Shown in pieces: positions 10,801 through 22,128 of a DNA stretch of 64,000 nt; positions within the stretch are counted from its first letter, which is position 1; the number at the start of each line of letters is the position of its first letter. Origin of the DNA: Nyssa sinensis (taxonomy: Eukaryota; Streptophyta; Magnoliopsida; Cornales; Nyssaceae). The stretch is from assembly GCA_008638375.1 (NCBI GenBank), contig CM018041.1, forward strand, positions 16,819,953 through 16,883,952, in the 5' to 3' direction. The notes under the pieces are model-generated. The model was not told where the DNA came from and ran no database searches. It worked only from the letters and a program-made list of their open reading frames with translations. The position numbers and the translations under genes were made by a program.

Positions 10801-12297
10801 AATACACCAGAACAGCCATCGTCATCTGGTCCTGGTGTTTACTTTTCTTCAACAGTAACCCTAGGTTTTAGCAATTCCATTTCATTTTCATGCCATTTTA
10901 CTGTTCAAAAGTCTTTATATCCAGTTTTTTAATAGTACCTTACTGTAGGTCCTTCATTTCCACTGAAATATTCATGTATTTGATGTTGGTTGAAATTTGT
11001 ACGTGAAACTTGAAAGGAACTTCCAGTGGTTCATCAATGGAGGTATTTGTTTCCTGCTTGAATATATTTATAATTTACCTTATATTTATTTCTTAGGGTA
11101 TTGTGATGTGTTCTTTAGTGTCATTTTGAACTGCTTTTCCTAACTGGGATTTGGAAATCCTACTCATAGGGTGAAAAAAGGTGAATTTGGAAATCCTCCC
11201 AAATTATGCATTTGCAAAGGAAAAGAGATTCCTACCTCTCGAACATCGCCTGATCATCTCTCTGGCCAATTCAGCTTAATAGATTAGTGTGGTTATCCCA
11301 ATGAGCCATCATGGTTCTTTTATATATACTTTTAAGGAGAGCCAACCCCTCATTCTTTGCATTATTTCATAGTGTAGCTCCCATCTCTGCATCAAGATAT
11401 CATCCCATCTTAAAATTGAGCCTTCTCAATTCATTCTTACGTTTCTTTTATATGAAAATTTCATCCTTGACATATTTAGGACCTTCCCTTTACATCTACC
11501 CGTAAAAGATAGTAAGACACTAAGACAAACAAAAAGAAAACATATAGTTTAAGCCACAATGTAAACTTCAAGATTCAGCAGTTATCAAGAAGTTCTCTAC
11601 ACCAATCTTATGAAGATTGAAAGATATGAAATACCCAAAATATTCATCAATAGTTCAAGAATTGTTGAAAAATTCATTGTGTAATTCAAGAATTCCTTCC
11701 AACACAATTCAAGCATGATTCTTATCTACATAACTTGAATTCGTTGGAATTTCACGGCTTATTCATACTGTTCAGAAACTTCATGAATTATTAGGAATTA
11801 TATCAATACTCCGGAATAATTCAAGAATTTGACTGGCAATTTGTGTACTCGTAATATATTCGCGCATAATCGTGAATAGTAATTTTATCAGTTTCCCGCA
11901 CAATTCTCATCAATGTCGGTGCTAATTCAAAATTTTGGCTGGCAATTTATATATACACCTACCTCTGCAATGACCTGTTCGGCTTCAAGCAAAAACTCCA
12001 AGACCCCTTGAGGAACAGACCTTGAAACAGGCTGCTAATTGTGGAAAATAGAAAGGATTCAATTACGACTATTGATTAAGAGATTGATATGTATGCATAT
12101 ATAAACGTATACGTGTATACATATATGAGAGAAATTGTGTGGGAAGCCCTAAGATGAAAGAAGAGAATTACCTCGATCTTGGTCCATTCGATGGCGTCCC
12201 AGCTGCCCGCACCCTCCATCTTCTCCGACTCAGTGAGTCGAGAGTCAGAGTCCCGGAGCGAAGTGGATGGTCCGGAGCGAGTTCTAGGCGTGGCCAT
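7803..12297 (-). CDS. MTM: Myotubularin-type phosphoinositide 3-phosphatase, 5' exons (partial)
   Basis: Three minus-strand exons with GT-AG boundaries, all phase 0, join into 91 residues: exon 1 12297-12172 (42 aa), exon 2 12034-11963 (24 aa), exon 3 7877-7803 (25 aa). Exon 1 carries SEKMEGAGSWDAIEWTKIE, exon 2 VPQGVLEFLLEAEQVI, exon 3 GYGVVLVNTDEAGTLF and VTNFRLLFL. This is the N-terminus and first PH-GRAM strands of plant myotubularins, which remove the 3-phosphate of PI3P and PI(3,5)P2 on membranes and are linked to drought responses in Arabidopsis (family knowledge). The catalytic C-x5-R domain lies in exons outside this window or lost. The start at 12297 is chosen because homologues begin M(T/A)(T/P)PR; an earlier in-frame ATG at 12459 opens unrelated leader sequence. 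Introns 2 (4.1 kb) and 3 (over 7.8 kb) are unusually long. The gene may be intact beyond the left edge or truncated. Confidence 0.82.
8977..9006 (+). repeat. (GGTT/GGGT)n simple repeat
   Basis: ggttggttgggtgggtgggt continuing into a G run; possible G-quadruplex former. Confidence 0.85.
9116..9142 (+). repeat. (TG)n(AG)n compound microsatellite
   Basis: Nine or so TG units run directly into AG units, read directly. Confidence 0.85.
11963..12034 (-). CDS. MTM: Myotubularin exon 2
   Basis: 72 nt encoding QPVSRSVPQG...EQVIAE. The acceptor is ambiguous: ttag|cag|cct gives two AG sites 3 nt apart (NAGNAG), adding or removing one Gln. The donor is gag|gtaggt. Confidence 0.8.
12172..12297 (-). CDS. 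MTM: Myotubularin exon 1 (start codon)
   Basis: ATG at 12297-12295; the Ser/Arg/Thr-rich N-terminus is followed by EKMEGAGSWDAIEWTKIE. The donor is gag|gtaatt at 12171. The exon is 126 nt, phase 0 at its end. Confidence 0.82.
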
Positions 12298-12454
12298 GCG
12301 GCAACTCGAACTTATACACAGAGAGAGATATTTAGACAGACAGAACACGCCCTTGGCGAGTTTCACCTGAATTTCAAAGAGACAATCACGAGTTTCCGTA
12401 ACCATCCGCGCACTAGTTGCATTTGGGGTCCTGGGTTCGGTACAACGTGATCGT

Positions 12455-12491
12455 GCCACGTCAGCTCTGTGGACCCCACCATGTGACGTGT
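12455..12491 (-). promoter_or_regulatory. ACGTG-type elements upstream of myotubularin start
   Basis: About 160-195 bp upstream of the start codon, two ACGT-core boxes occur: tgacgtggc (minus strand of 12455-12463) and cacgtcac (around 12483-12491). ACGTG(G/T)C is the core of abscisic acid-responsive elements and G-box-like sites. This fits the drought link of plant myotubularins, but short motifs like these occur often by chance and the transcription start is unknown. Confidence 0.3.
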
Positions 12492-12497
12492 GAAGAG

Positions 12498-12847
12498 GAT
12501 GCAGGGCATGCAGAGCTACCGTTTTTTTTTTTTTAAATGATTATATTGTTTCAAAAATGAAAGAAAACAAAAACAACACAATAAAAACGTGTATCGTAGA
12601 ATATTTCCGAAAATTGTTCAAAATAAGTGTGTGACTTCAAAAAAAAAAAAAAAATTATAATCTCAAAAATTCTTTTTGTTTGTGAAATTGGAAATATTAG
12701 TATATTATAGTAAGACTTCAAATTGATTTGAGAATCTTAAATTTTAGAATTTATTTTAAGCGCAAGTTTCCTTTTCAAATTAGGATAAATTGATTTAATA
12801 TAAATATGTGATAGCAGAGAATCCTAGTCATAGTATTATGTATCTAA

Positions 12848-12878
<31 letters not shown>

Positions 12879-13749
12879 TTATGATATGGAGGATTAAATA
12901 AATTTGATTTTAGAAGAATGCATCAATTGATGTATGTTTATGGTTTTATCAAATTAATCTTATTATTTTATGATGATTTAATTAGAAGATTCTATGAATT
13001 TTTGAAATAATTATTTTTTTAGAAAAAGGATCATAGAACAATTAAATTAGGGCTCTATTTTAAGTACGAATTTTTTGAATGAATTAAAAATATAGTTTTA
13101 TTACCCATAAAATTAAGTTTAATTCGATATATAATATCTCAAATATAAAATTGAATTAAAATAAATATAAAAGATCAAAAATCTAGATAAAGTCTTGTAA
13201 TCGCAACTTTTAGGTTCAATTTTCTCTTGTACAAGTGTCTCAGTGACACAGTGGTTCCCACACTTGATATAGGGTTCACATGCACGCACGTCAGTGGATC
13301 AAACCCCATTGACCGTGGGTTTCTTTCTTCTTCTTTTTTAATTATCTCAAAATCAAATAGTGGACAAGGTCCAATTCAGGGATAAGATATCCCTGTTCTA
13401 ATCGCAACTATTTGATCAGATTTCTTACCCATGCAACCAAACATAACCATTCCAGATTCAAAATTAAAACTAATCCTTCAATACGATGTCGTTCAACTAA
13501 GACCTTTTATGCGATGCGTCAAGTCCTGACCCGAACCTGGATCCGACCTAAGACCAATCTTCCACTGTTCATTGTCTTCCCCCTTCTCCTGCCCTGCGTT
13601 GCCCTAGTTGCAGGTTTTAAGAAAATCTTATTTCGTAGAGTTGTAGAACTTCGTTTTATCTGCTTGCTAATCCTATGAACTCCTAGGATAATGGGGGTTC
13701 ATTTGACATTGGCTTGGGGTATTGAGATGAGCTCAGGAGCTCGGTCGGG
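12498..13749. other. Upstream intergenic DNA, no gene
   Basis: AT-rich; holds A and T runs and a (GA)n microsatellite (12852-12879). An 88-codon open stretch at 13412-13678 shows no family resemblance and no splice context, so I do not call it. Confidence 0.5.
12852..12879 (+). repeat. (GA)14 microsatellite
   Basis: Uninterrupted GA dinucleotides, read directly. Confidence 0.9.
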
Positions 13750-15648
13750 TGTTTGTTGAAATTTTTAATCTAATTAAATTAGACAGTTGAATAGGTCTTG
13801 AAAAAATGAACACCACACATATAATTTGTATGATTTAAATAAGAATTGAATGAGAGACTAAATTTGAAAGAAAAAAAAAATGGCCCGCACTGTTTTGTGT
13901 ATTGCAGGAAAGGAAACTAAGCTTGAAATTGATGATGGCTTTGTCCAGCAAAGCCCACTCTCAGGTCCACGGAGATAGAGAGAGTGTAGTTCAACCCAAG
14001 CCTGAATTTGGTGAAGCAACAAATTATATACCTCGATGAGATTGATTTAATGGAGTAGTCCGAACCCAATAATTTCTGAAATGAATTATTATTAGTTTTT
14101 TAATTGATAAAATTAAATAAAATAAGGAAAAATAGTAAACAAATTCTGAAAATTATGAAATTTGGTAAAAAAAAATTGTACTTGATATTATGAAGTTATT
14201 GGTATGAGAGGTGATGTTTAAAGTAATACGAATAATTAAAATTAATTAAATTTACCTTAATGTAATAGTTTCTTAGTTGTTTAAATACGTAATTAGGTGA
14301 CTTAAATTGTGATGACCATATACAGGTGAATTTGAGTTGTTAGACGTGTAGTTGAATGAAAATAAGACCTTTGATTAATTAGAGAACCATGTTAGTACCA
14401 TGTTTGATTTTATGTCTTGAGTTGAGCTTAATCGGATAATTTTGATAGAATTCAAGAAAAATAAAAATTAATATTTAAAAATTATAAAACACTCTAGGAT
14501 AATTATTTAGGTATTTTTAAAATATTTAGATATAATAGGTATAGTTGGATTAGCATGTGTGTAAAGTTATGTCAAATTCGACGAATCGAGTTAATTGAGC
14601 ATATTGTGGATCATTCTAAGATTTGAATGAATTTGAAAAGGATACTTTTGGAATGCATTACGTGATTTAATAACATTGCTTTTGAGGTAAGGGAATACCC
14701 ATAATATATCTAATTTTTTAATAAATGCTAAATAATTGTTTATTTCCTTTTATTTTATGAAAATTTGTTTACGCAAATAAACGATTTCAAATTGTTTTGA
14801 ATTCAAAAATATGTTGTAAAATATTATATTTGTTTCATTATCATTACTTAGGTCAAGAAAAAATTGATTGTTTCTAATATGTGCTCTTCATTTACAAGTG
14901 AAATTGTTTATGCAAATTATTATGTTTATTGATAAGAATTGGCTTATTCATATGATCATTATCAAAGTTAATTAAGTTGTTTTACTGTGGGTGTGAGCTA
15001 TTTGGAGTTTGTTTCATGTCAACAATATTTACTGTAGTTGGTAGTTTGTTTGTACTGACCTGATATTATTGGAGTTTGGTTTATGTTATCAGGGGATAAT
15101 ACTATTAACTTCTAGTACTGATGAGGTCTGCAAATCTCACTATGAATGGACATCTTATATGTTAATGTGCCAACCACGATAAATGCTTATGCGAATTTGA
15201 AAATACAATTTGATGCTACACTTTTCGACTCGCAATAAGTATGGGCTCCGCGACCTGTAGAACACTCAAAAAGGGGATCAGAGGACCACCGGATTGGCTT
15301 CGGTGGTAACCGCTCCGATGCTTAAGTAAGTAAACTGAATTGAAAAGACTGTATTGAAAGCCAAAGAATGAGCATAGAAATAAAGCGTACCTTTAGGATT
15401 TAATTTATAGATCGTGACCTTCCTAAGTTGATTAGGATTCGGAGTCATGAATATAGGGAATTTGATTATCAGAGATTGCAGTTACCTTGTAGAGCATTGT
15501 ATCGCAAGATAAGATAATCATAGATAGTAGTTTCTGTGTTGAAGACTGTTTCCTTATTCCCTGCTTGGCAGTTGCTAAGATCATGAGGTCGGAACCATAC
15601 GTAACACTGAGTGGATATTGCCCAGAGCATAAGGTTTGGAGGATATGC

Positions 15649-15775
15649 ACATAAGAATGCCCTGGAGGCTCCGCCTGCTCTGTATGACCGAGTTTATCAG
15701 CTCTGTAGTATATGTATATGAGAATACCCTGAAGGCTGTGATTGCTCTGTATGACCGAGTTTATCAGCTCTGTAA
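15649..15775 (+). repeat. Two-copy tandem repeat, about 65 bp
   Basis: Two adjacent diverged copies, each containing the identical word ctctgtatgaccgagtttat followed by cagctctgta, at about 15680 and 15746. Confidence 0.8.
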
Positions 15776-15820
15776 GCACACGTGTCTCAAGGTGATTGGT
15801 GTGTCTGTTTGTGGTATATC

Positions 15821-15968
15821 ACAATTTGTTACCTTATTATTTGTTAACAATTTATGAAGTGAGAAGTGATATCAATCTTATTATTATGCGAATTTGAAAA
15901 TACAATTTGTTACCTTATTATTTGTTAACAATTTATGAATTGAGAAGTGATATCAATCTTATTATTTA
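15821..15968 (+). repeat. 81-bp tandem duplication
   Basis: The segment acaatttgttaccttattat ... gatatcaatcttattatt is repeated almost perfectly with an 81-bp period (one substitution seen, agtgag versus attgag). The linker gcgaatttgaaaataca also occurs once more near 15191. Confidence 0.85.
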
Positions 15969-16249
15969 TTTGTGTATAGTGAATAATTAATTAATATTTC
16001 TTTTTTGATTTGAATGGTTTAACTTTCAGATTTGGGGTATGACAACTATACTTTGCAAAGGAAAAAAAATTATTTGTTTAAACTGGAGACACAAATTTTT
16101 CTATACACAAATTTCTCTGTTTCTATGGACTGATTAAATTGTATAAATATTAAATAAATTAAATACTGATTTTTTTTCCAGAATTTCGTATACAATATAG
16201 ATATTGTTTGATAGATCTTGATTTTTATAGTCTAAATAAATAATTTTTA

Positions 16250-16762
16250 GAAAAAATACTAGAAATTCTCAAAAATAAAATTTTCAATTCAAAAAATTCA
16301 TGATACATTTTTTCTATCTAAAAATTCAAAAAAAAAAAAAAACTTTTAACACAAAAGGTCCAATTGTTAATTTTCATTTTAACACCGTTAAAAATATTAT
16401 TTATTATACCAAAATGATACATTTTAGAAAAAAGAAACTAAATAATATAAAATAAATTTTCAATCCCCAAAAAAATAACATTTTATAAAATAAAATTTTA
16501 TTTTTTAGGAATTCTAAATCAATAAAAATTATGTTTTTTTTTATTGAATAATTTGTTGTATATATTATTTAGTATTTTTTAAAATTTATCTTGAAAGTTA
16601 TTTTGGTCTAATTAATCATATTTTTTAACGGTGTTAAGATGAAAATTAAAAATTGATCTTTTTGTATTAAAAGTATCTTTTTTGGATTTTTTAGATAGAA
16701 AAAATATATTATGAATTTTTTGGATTAAAAAAATAATTTTAAGGATTTTTTAGTATTTTTTT
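16250..16762. mobile_element. Fold-back (long inverted repeat) element
   Basis: The left arm (about 16250-16450) is the imperfect reverse complement of the right arm (about 16560-16762). Shared landmarks are aaaaaatact, ttttttctatctaaaa, aacttttaacacaaaa, ttttcattttaacaccgtta and taccaaaatg, met in reverse order on the right side. Nearly the whole ~510 bp is palindromic, as in fold-back MITEs. There is no coding capacity, and I could not settle a target-site duplication because the flanks are A/T-only. Confidence 0.7.
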
Positions 16763-18060
16763 CCTATTTGTTATTAAAATGGGTTCATACATGGTAAGTT
16801 ATTAAATTTTAAAATTTAAATTTTTTTTTTTGTGTCCAAAGTTTGGTACTCATAACCTTGTTTCCCATGTGTACGCCTTATTTCTAGCAAAAGAGATGAT
16901 TTGGGAACAAAAACATTTAGGGACTTTTGAGATTGGATCTTGTCTTATTTAAGTACTTGTCAAGGACCTATGATTGAATACCCTTTATTTATTTTTTCAA
17001 TGAAAACATAATGTTTTTCAAAAAAAAAAAAAAATTAAAACAGGTTCTTTTTTTTTAAAAAAAAAAAAACAATAGTCTAATAAAGAATGAAATTAATTTA
17101 TTTTCAAATTTTCCATAAATTTTTAAATGAGAGAAATGAATATAAAAATAGTAAAAAAAAATATACCAAATATTTTTCTAGATTTTTTGTTGACATTCTA
17201 CCAAAATTCTACCAAATTATTATCAAAATAGTAGTTACCACTATCAACACTCTAATAATTAATAATTCTAGGAGGCCCAAATATTGTTAATTTATAAAAA
17301 TATTAATTATTAAGATTTACTATAAATTTTTAACGATTTTGTTTACAATTTTATTATAAAAATAGAATTTACATACATATTTGCGAGGATGATGAACATT
17401 TTTTTTCTTCTAAAAAACTACGAAATATATCCGGTTTAAATCACAAAATACCTCTTAATCTCTTTTTATTACTAAAAATATAATGTTACTAGCAATTATT
17501 TTGTAATATATATAAATAAGCATGTGTATTTTTTATTCTAAAATTAATATTATTGTATAATTTTTTCAAAAAATTATTAATTATTCACTATAACAAAGTT
17601 GTTTTAATAAAAATTTATTAACTGATAAATTATTAACTTATTAAATATTAATTATTAGAAGATGAATAATGTTATCAAAATTATATACAACTATGAAAAT
17701 AGCTAATATAACAAGTGGTAATAATATTTTAAAAACAAATTTCAATGACATGAATGGAATCCACGTGCAAGAGACATAGATAGTGATGATTAAACTTGAC
17801 TCTTCTTGCTAAAATATTCTCTTAATATCTTCAGTAGAGTTTGTGTCAAACCAAATTCCGGAGCAGTTTTTTCTTTTTCTTCTTTGATTTTGAGGGACTA
17901 TTAAGAACATCCAATACCGACGCGAAATACAATAACAATACTGATTTTATATCTCTGGATAGCTATAGGGGGAACCATTATATGTCTAAACCCAGCCGGG
18001 ATTCAACCCCGCACTCGTCTTGATTGTTATGACAAATATTTTAAATTTAAGTGTCTCTGT
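16763..18060. other. AT-rich, no gene
   Basis: Long A and T runs (for example around 17020-17070). Short open stretches are low-complexity and not supported. Confidence 0.5.
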
Positions 18061-18108
18061 TACCTTAATAACTATTAATGACTTTCAGCCAACTCATTCA
18101 TCCCATGA

Positions 18109-18300
18109 TGTGGTGGTGGTGGCAGAGTTGCAGCGGCTGTAACAGTGGTAGTGTTGGTGGAGTTGTAGCGGCAATAACAAGTGGCAGTAATAGCGGTAGT
18201 GTTGGTGGAGTTGCAGCGGCAGTAACAGTGACAGGAGAGGTAGAGGTGGTGGTCGTTGTGGCGATAGTGGTGCAATTATTACAGCAGTCGTTGTGGCGAT
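18109..18300 (+). repeat. GTN-rich minisatellite-like tract
   Basis: Two to three degenerate copies of a unit reading gttgyagcggc..taacagtgg with the constant word ggtagtgttggtggagttg (near 18147 and 18195) and flanking gtggtggtgg runs. It is open in several frames on both strands, which is expected for trinucleotide-periodic DNA and is not evidence of a protein. Confidence 0.7.
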
Positions 18301-20460
18301 AGGTTTGTGAAGCTTCCAATCATGAGGATTTTCGGATTCGCCAATGATCTGAAAAGTCGATGTTCACTGCATTTTGATTTTGCAAGGAAAGGCTTCTTCA
18401 ACACTCGCCACGATCTGATTCCTTCCTTTGTCTCGTTTTCCCTCTCCAGTGATCTCTTGTTTGTTGGTTTTGGTATTCACCCGTCTGACTTAGAGAATCT
18501 AAGATATCTCCTCTCCTACTCCTCGACATCTAGAGGTATAATTACATGTTTCCGGTTCAAAATATATAAATATATATATTATGCACGGGTTTTTGTGTGT
18601 ATATATCTATATATACATATATTGAGGATGATCTATAAATTGTTTTTGATTCATTACGTTTAGACGGTACTATATGAAAAAATCACTATTTCAATTAATG
18701 GTGATGTGCAAACAGTTGTGATATTGAAGTTTGAACTGTGATTCTTTTTGTTGAACAGATGTGTTTAAGTATTGACTTGTAATGCAAAGGTTTTGGGCTC
18801 ATGCCATTAGTTGGACGATTTTTGTGTTTCTTTCAATCCATTATTTGGCCGATCCCATCAATCTGTTCAAATTTAGTAATGCATATTCTGTGCTCAAACT
18901 AGATCGTGCTAGAAGAGATTGACAGAGACAAAATGAATAGTAATTTTTAGGATGTACATGATCATATGCTTGATGGCATGGATGTTTTCATGTCCTTTGG
19001 AACATCAAGCACTGGAAATACTATCAAAACAAGTTCAAAAAAGAAAAGAATTGAAAAATGAGTAACAATGTTGATGAAATGATATGTGAAGCGATGACAA
19101 ACAAGCTCGGAGATAAAGTTAAGAAACTAGCGAATTAGTGGGGCAACTGAGGATGCTGCAAGCAAGGATTTTGAAATGTATGCTTAATGGAGAATTGATA
19201 AAATTGTCAGGAATTGACAATAAAGAACGCCAAAAAAAAATAAAAAAAAATTATGGATTGGAACATTTAAAGCCGTACCTTTTGATAGGACCATCCATTA
19301 ATTTCATTAAATATAATTCTGAAGTAGAACCATGAAAATAAGAATTTAAATCCTTCAAATCTTTGAATTCATTGTAGACAACCCACAACCATTATCCACT
19401 TGCCCAAGTCTGTTCCCTTACACCCTCAATCCACATCTACAGAAATTGAAATCACTTCAAGCTTCCTATCATCATTAATGTGGAATTGCAAAAATTTCAT
19501 ACGATCTCAAGATCAATTGAACTTTCATAATAAAATCACCATAAGCCCAAAGATAAATGTTTTATGAAGAACCCCCAATGCTAATTTAGACCCAAGATTT
19601 TAGGGTTAATATTTTTAAGTTTTTTTTTTTTTATCTAACAGAAGATATATTATACAATTAATTATTACTTTAAAAAATTTACAGGAGTCTAAATTCCGTA
19701 ACTCGAAAAACTCAACAATTCAATAATTATAACAAATATGGAAATAAAATTCAGTACAAAACTAGAAAAAAAGAAATGAACTACATATTATTGCTTTGGA
19801 TAAGTTTTAACATTTGAATTTTCATTTTATTTGATTTACATAACTTAAGAAATGTTGAATGTATCTAAAGTTTACAGTTCATCTTGGAGACATTTTTTAT
19901 CCGTTGGAGAATTGATAAAGTTGTCAGGAATTAGTGTCTTTGAGCACATAAAGCTAAAATTCAAATTAGTCTTGATAGTGATTTGACTGAGATTTTTTTT
20001 ATAATTAATGATGATGGGAGGGGAGAATGAGTGAAGGAAATTATTTCATGAAATGCAGATCTTCAAAACAAAAATCAGGTAAACACTAAATAGATTGCTT
20101 AGGTTAGGAAATTATTTCAAGACAATTTCTCTTATGTTAATAATAGCTTCAATTTCTTGACATGATACTTTTACATTTTTCTTTAAGGCTGGATTGCTAT
20201 ATTTTTTGTTGGTTGTTGAGAATCCAGACATACTTTCTTTATTTTTCTTTTTCAGCAACATAAAATTTCCATAGAATTCAGGCTGGATTGGTATATCTTT
20301 TGTTGTTTGCAGAGGATTTGATCAATTATTTCATGAAGTGCCCTCTTAAAAATGTCTTGAAAAGCAACGAACTATTTTTTTTTAACTTGCTTGCAAATAC
20401 CAAGATTGCCGGAATCAGTCCCTGTAATGCAACTTGTAAGAGAAACTGCGCTATTATGGA
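18301..20460. other. No gene recognised; decayed repeats
   Basis: The open stretch at 18307-18663 has no recognised domain and runs into AT repeats. The word ggagaattgataaa.ttgtcaggaatt occurs at about 19190 and 19908, and aggctggattg.tatat at about 20188 and 20280. This suggests internal duplications of an unidentified old element. Confidence 0.4.
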
Positions 20461-20505
20461 CCTATCTTAGGTTTACTTTGTCCTTACCAGTAAACCTAAG
20501 ATAGG
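20461..20505. repeat. Perfect 17-bp hairpin
   Basis: cctatcttaggtttact (20461-20477), an 11-nt loop, and its exact reverse complement (20489-20505). The sequence ctttgtccttaccagt around the loop recurs at about 20514-20529. Confidence 0.9.
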
Positions 20506-21516
20506 GTAGGGCTCTTTGTCCTTACCAGTCATTTTCCTTATCATTTTTATTTTTATATTCTATGGTTAATGGTCCAATGTGTTGTTTGGATGGGCGTGAT
20601 TTGGTATTGCAATCAAAAGGTGGATTTTAATCTTGGAGTCAATTAAGAGCACTTGTCAAAAAAGAAGTCACGGAATTAAGAGCCAGCATAAATGCAAAGG
20701 CCCTTAATACAGTTTTCTGGTAGACCAAAGCCATTCTTCACAAATTTATCTTTCGAGGGTGGAAGAATTTGGCTTCTTATGGGTGAACTATTGCAAGCAT
20801 ATTATGTGTTTAGCATTTTGATGGGGGCATAATTGGAATTCTCATGGATATGTTGGTTGTTTCTCATATCATCATATGATATTCAATCAGGATGAACAGT
20901 TGAAGAAAAAGTAAGCTTATGGGTAATGGTGACGAAAGTCTGATAGTGCTGGTCAGGGATTTATTTTTTTATCGCTAACCAATTTTTTTTTGAAGGAAAC
21001 AATTACATCTCCAAGTAGATAAATGCCCTTTTGAGATATGTCAGCGAATGCATTAAATGGAAATCATTCTCTCAATTTAAGTCATACTTATTAACATTAA
21101 AATATAAATCTATTAAATTAGTCAAGTAATTTTAGAATGGAACTTATAGTCATTGCTAATAAAAACATTATTTTAATTATCTCCTCCCTTGTCAAAAGAA
21201 TACAACTTTTCAGACGTGCAAGCACACAAATCCAATGGACGTATTTTTTTTTTTTAAAGGTTTTGATGATAATAGAATATCAATTAACACTAAACAAAAA
21301 CCGAGTACGTATAGGTCATATCTCATTTCTTATAAATAAGGATATTTTAGTAAAAATAATTTTAATTTCATTCCACTCCATCATTAAATAACCAAACAAT
21401 AAATAAAGAATGGCCATTTCATTCCTTCATTATTCTATTATTTGCTACCAAATAATGGATAAAAAATGATCATTCCATTTGTTATTTCATTCCATTCATG
21501 CGTACTAAATATGACC
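20506..21516. other. AT-rich, probable second MITE at right side
   Basis: No gene. The part at about 21370-21516 (attccttcattattctatta, gctaccaaataatgg, ending cgtactaaatatgacc|TTA) has the wording of the adjacent Tourist-like MITE and may be the right end of a related copy sharing the TTA target site. Its left end was not located. Confidence 0.35.
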
Positions 21517-21987
21517 TTACGCCATGTTTGGTAGGCCGAATAAGGATAGGAATGGAATGCGCGTTCTTGATGTTATTCTATTCCTGTGTTTGTTTAGACT
21601 TTTTAAGCTGGAATGATCGTTGCAAATGGAATGACTATTTCCAAAGAAGCCAGAATCGCCATTCCTTACCAAAAGTCACGGAATTCTCATTCATTCCTTA
21701 CCAAAATTTTTATTTTTTATTTTTTTGCCAATAAAAAAAATGCAAGTCGATTTTTTTTTTTTTTTTGCCTAATAAAACAAATGCAGGTTGAATTTTTTTT
21801 CTTCATTAAACATACATGAAAACTTTAAAATTTATACAAATACTTTGAATATCTAACTTAATATTAACTTCATTCCAACAATTGGTGGTTCAAACCAAAC
21901 ACAAGAATGTAATTGTCATTCTATTATTGGGTATTCAGCCAAACAAAAGAATAGAATAATTATTCCCATTCCATTCCTGCTCCATTC

Positions 21988-22072
21988 TGTTATAACATGA
22001 AATTTTTTTTTTTTTATTTTATTATTTTATTGTTTTATTAGTTATTCTTGCAAATATTAATTATTATTATTA

Positions 22073-22128
<56 letters not shown>

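Larger units (their letters stand above)
7878..11962 (-). other. Myotubularin intron 2 (4.1 kb)
   Basis: AT-rich, with no convincing coding signal on either strand. It contains a G/T-rich run (8977-9006), a (TG)n(AG)n microsatellite (9116-9142) and a more GC-rich patch at about 10560-10900, open on both strands but without any recognised domain, possibly from an old transposon. The region near 11560-11960 is full of degenerate 'ttcaagaatt'-like words. Confidence 0.6.
13750..16042. mobile_element. Probable old LTR-like relic
   Basis: The segment at about 15230-15340 (ggctccgcgacctgtagaac ... ccgctccgatgcttaagtaa) has the style of plant gypsy LTR sequence, with 'ctccgatgcttaagt' words. The tract ends at 16042 in ttggggtatgaca, an LTR-like ...TGACA end. 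No partner LTR, primer-binding site or target duplication was found, so the limits are approximate and the call rests on texture. Confidence 0.3.

Noticed and set aside
12298..12459. Longer myotubularin N-terminus from an in-frame ATG at 12459
   Set aside because: The extra residues are Cys/Ser-rich leader-like sequence with no family resemblance; homologues begin at the 12297 start.
13412..13678. 88-codon plus-strand frame near the myotubularin promoter
   Set aside because: No family resemblance, no splice or promoter context; likely chance.
17980..18020. tRNA T-arm-like sequence (gggttgaatcccggctgg on the minus strand)
   Set aside because: No matching D-arm, anticodon arm or acceptor stem can be built around it.
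18075..18319. Overlapping His/Thr- and Gly/Val-rich frames
   Set aside because: Products of a trinucleotide-periodic repeat; open on both strands with no start or family signal.
18307..18663. 118-codon plus-strand frame
   Set aside because: Second half is AT-repeat translation (IYKYIYY...); no recognised domain and no supporting exon structure.
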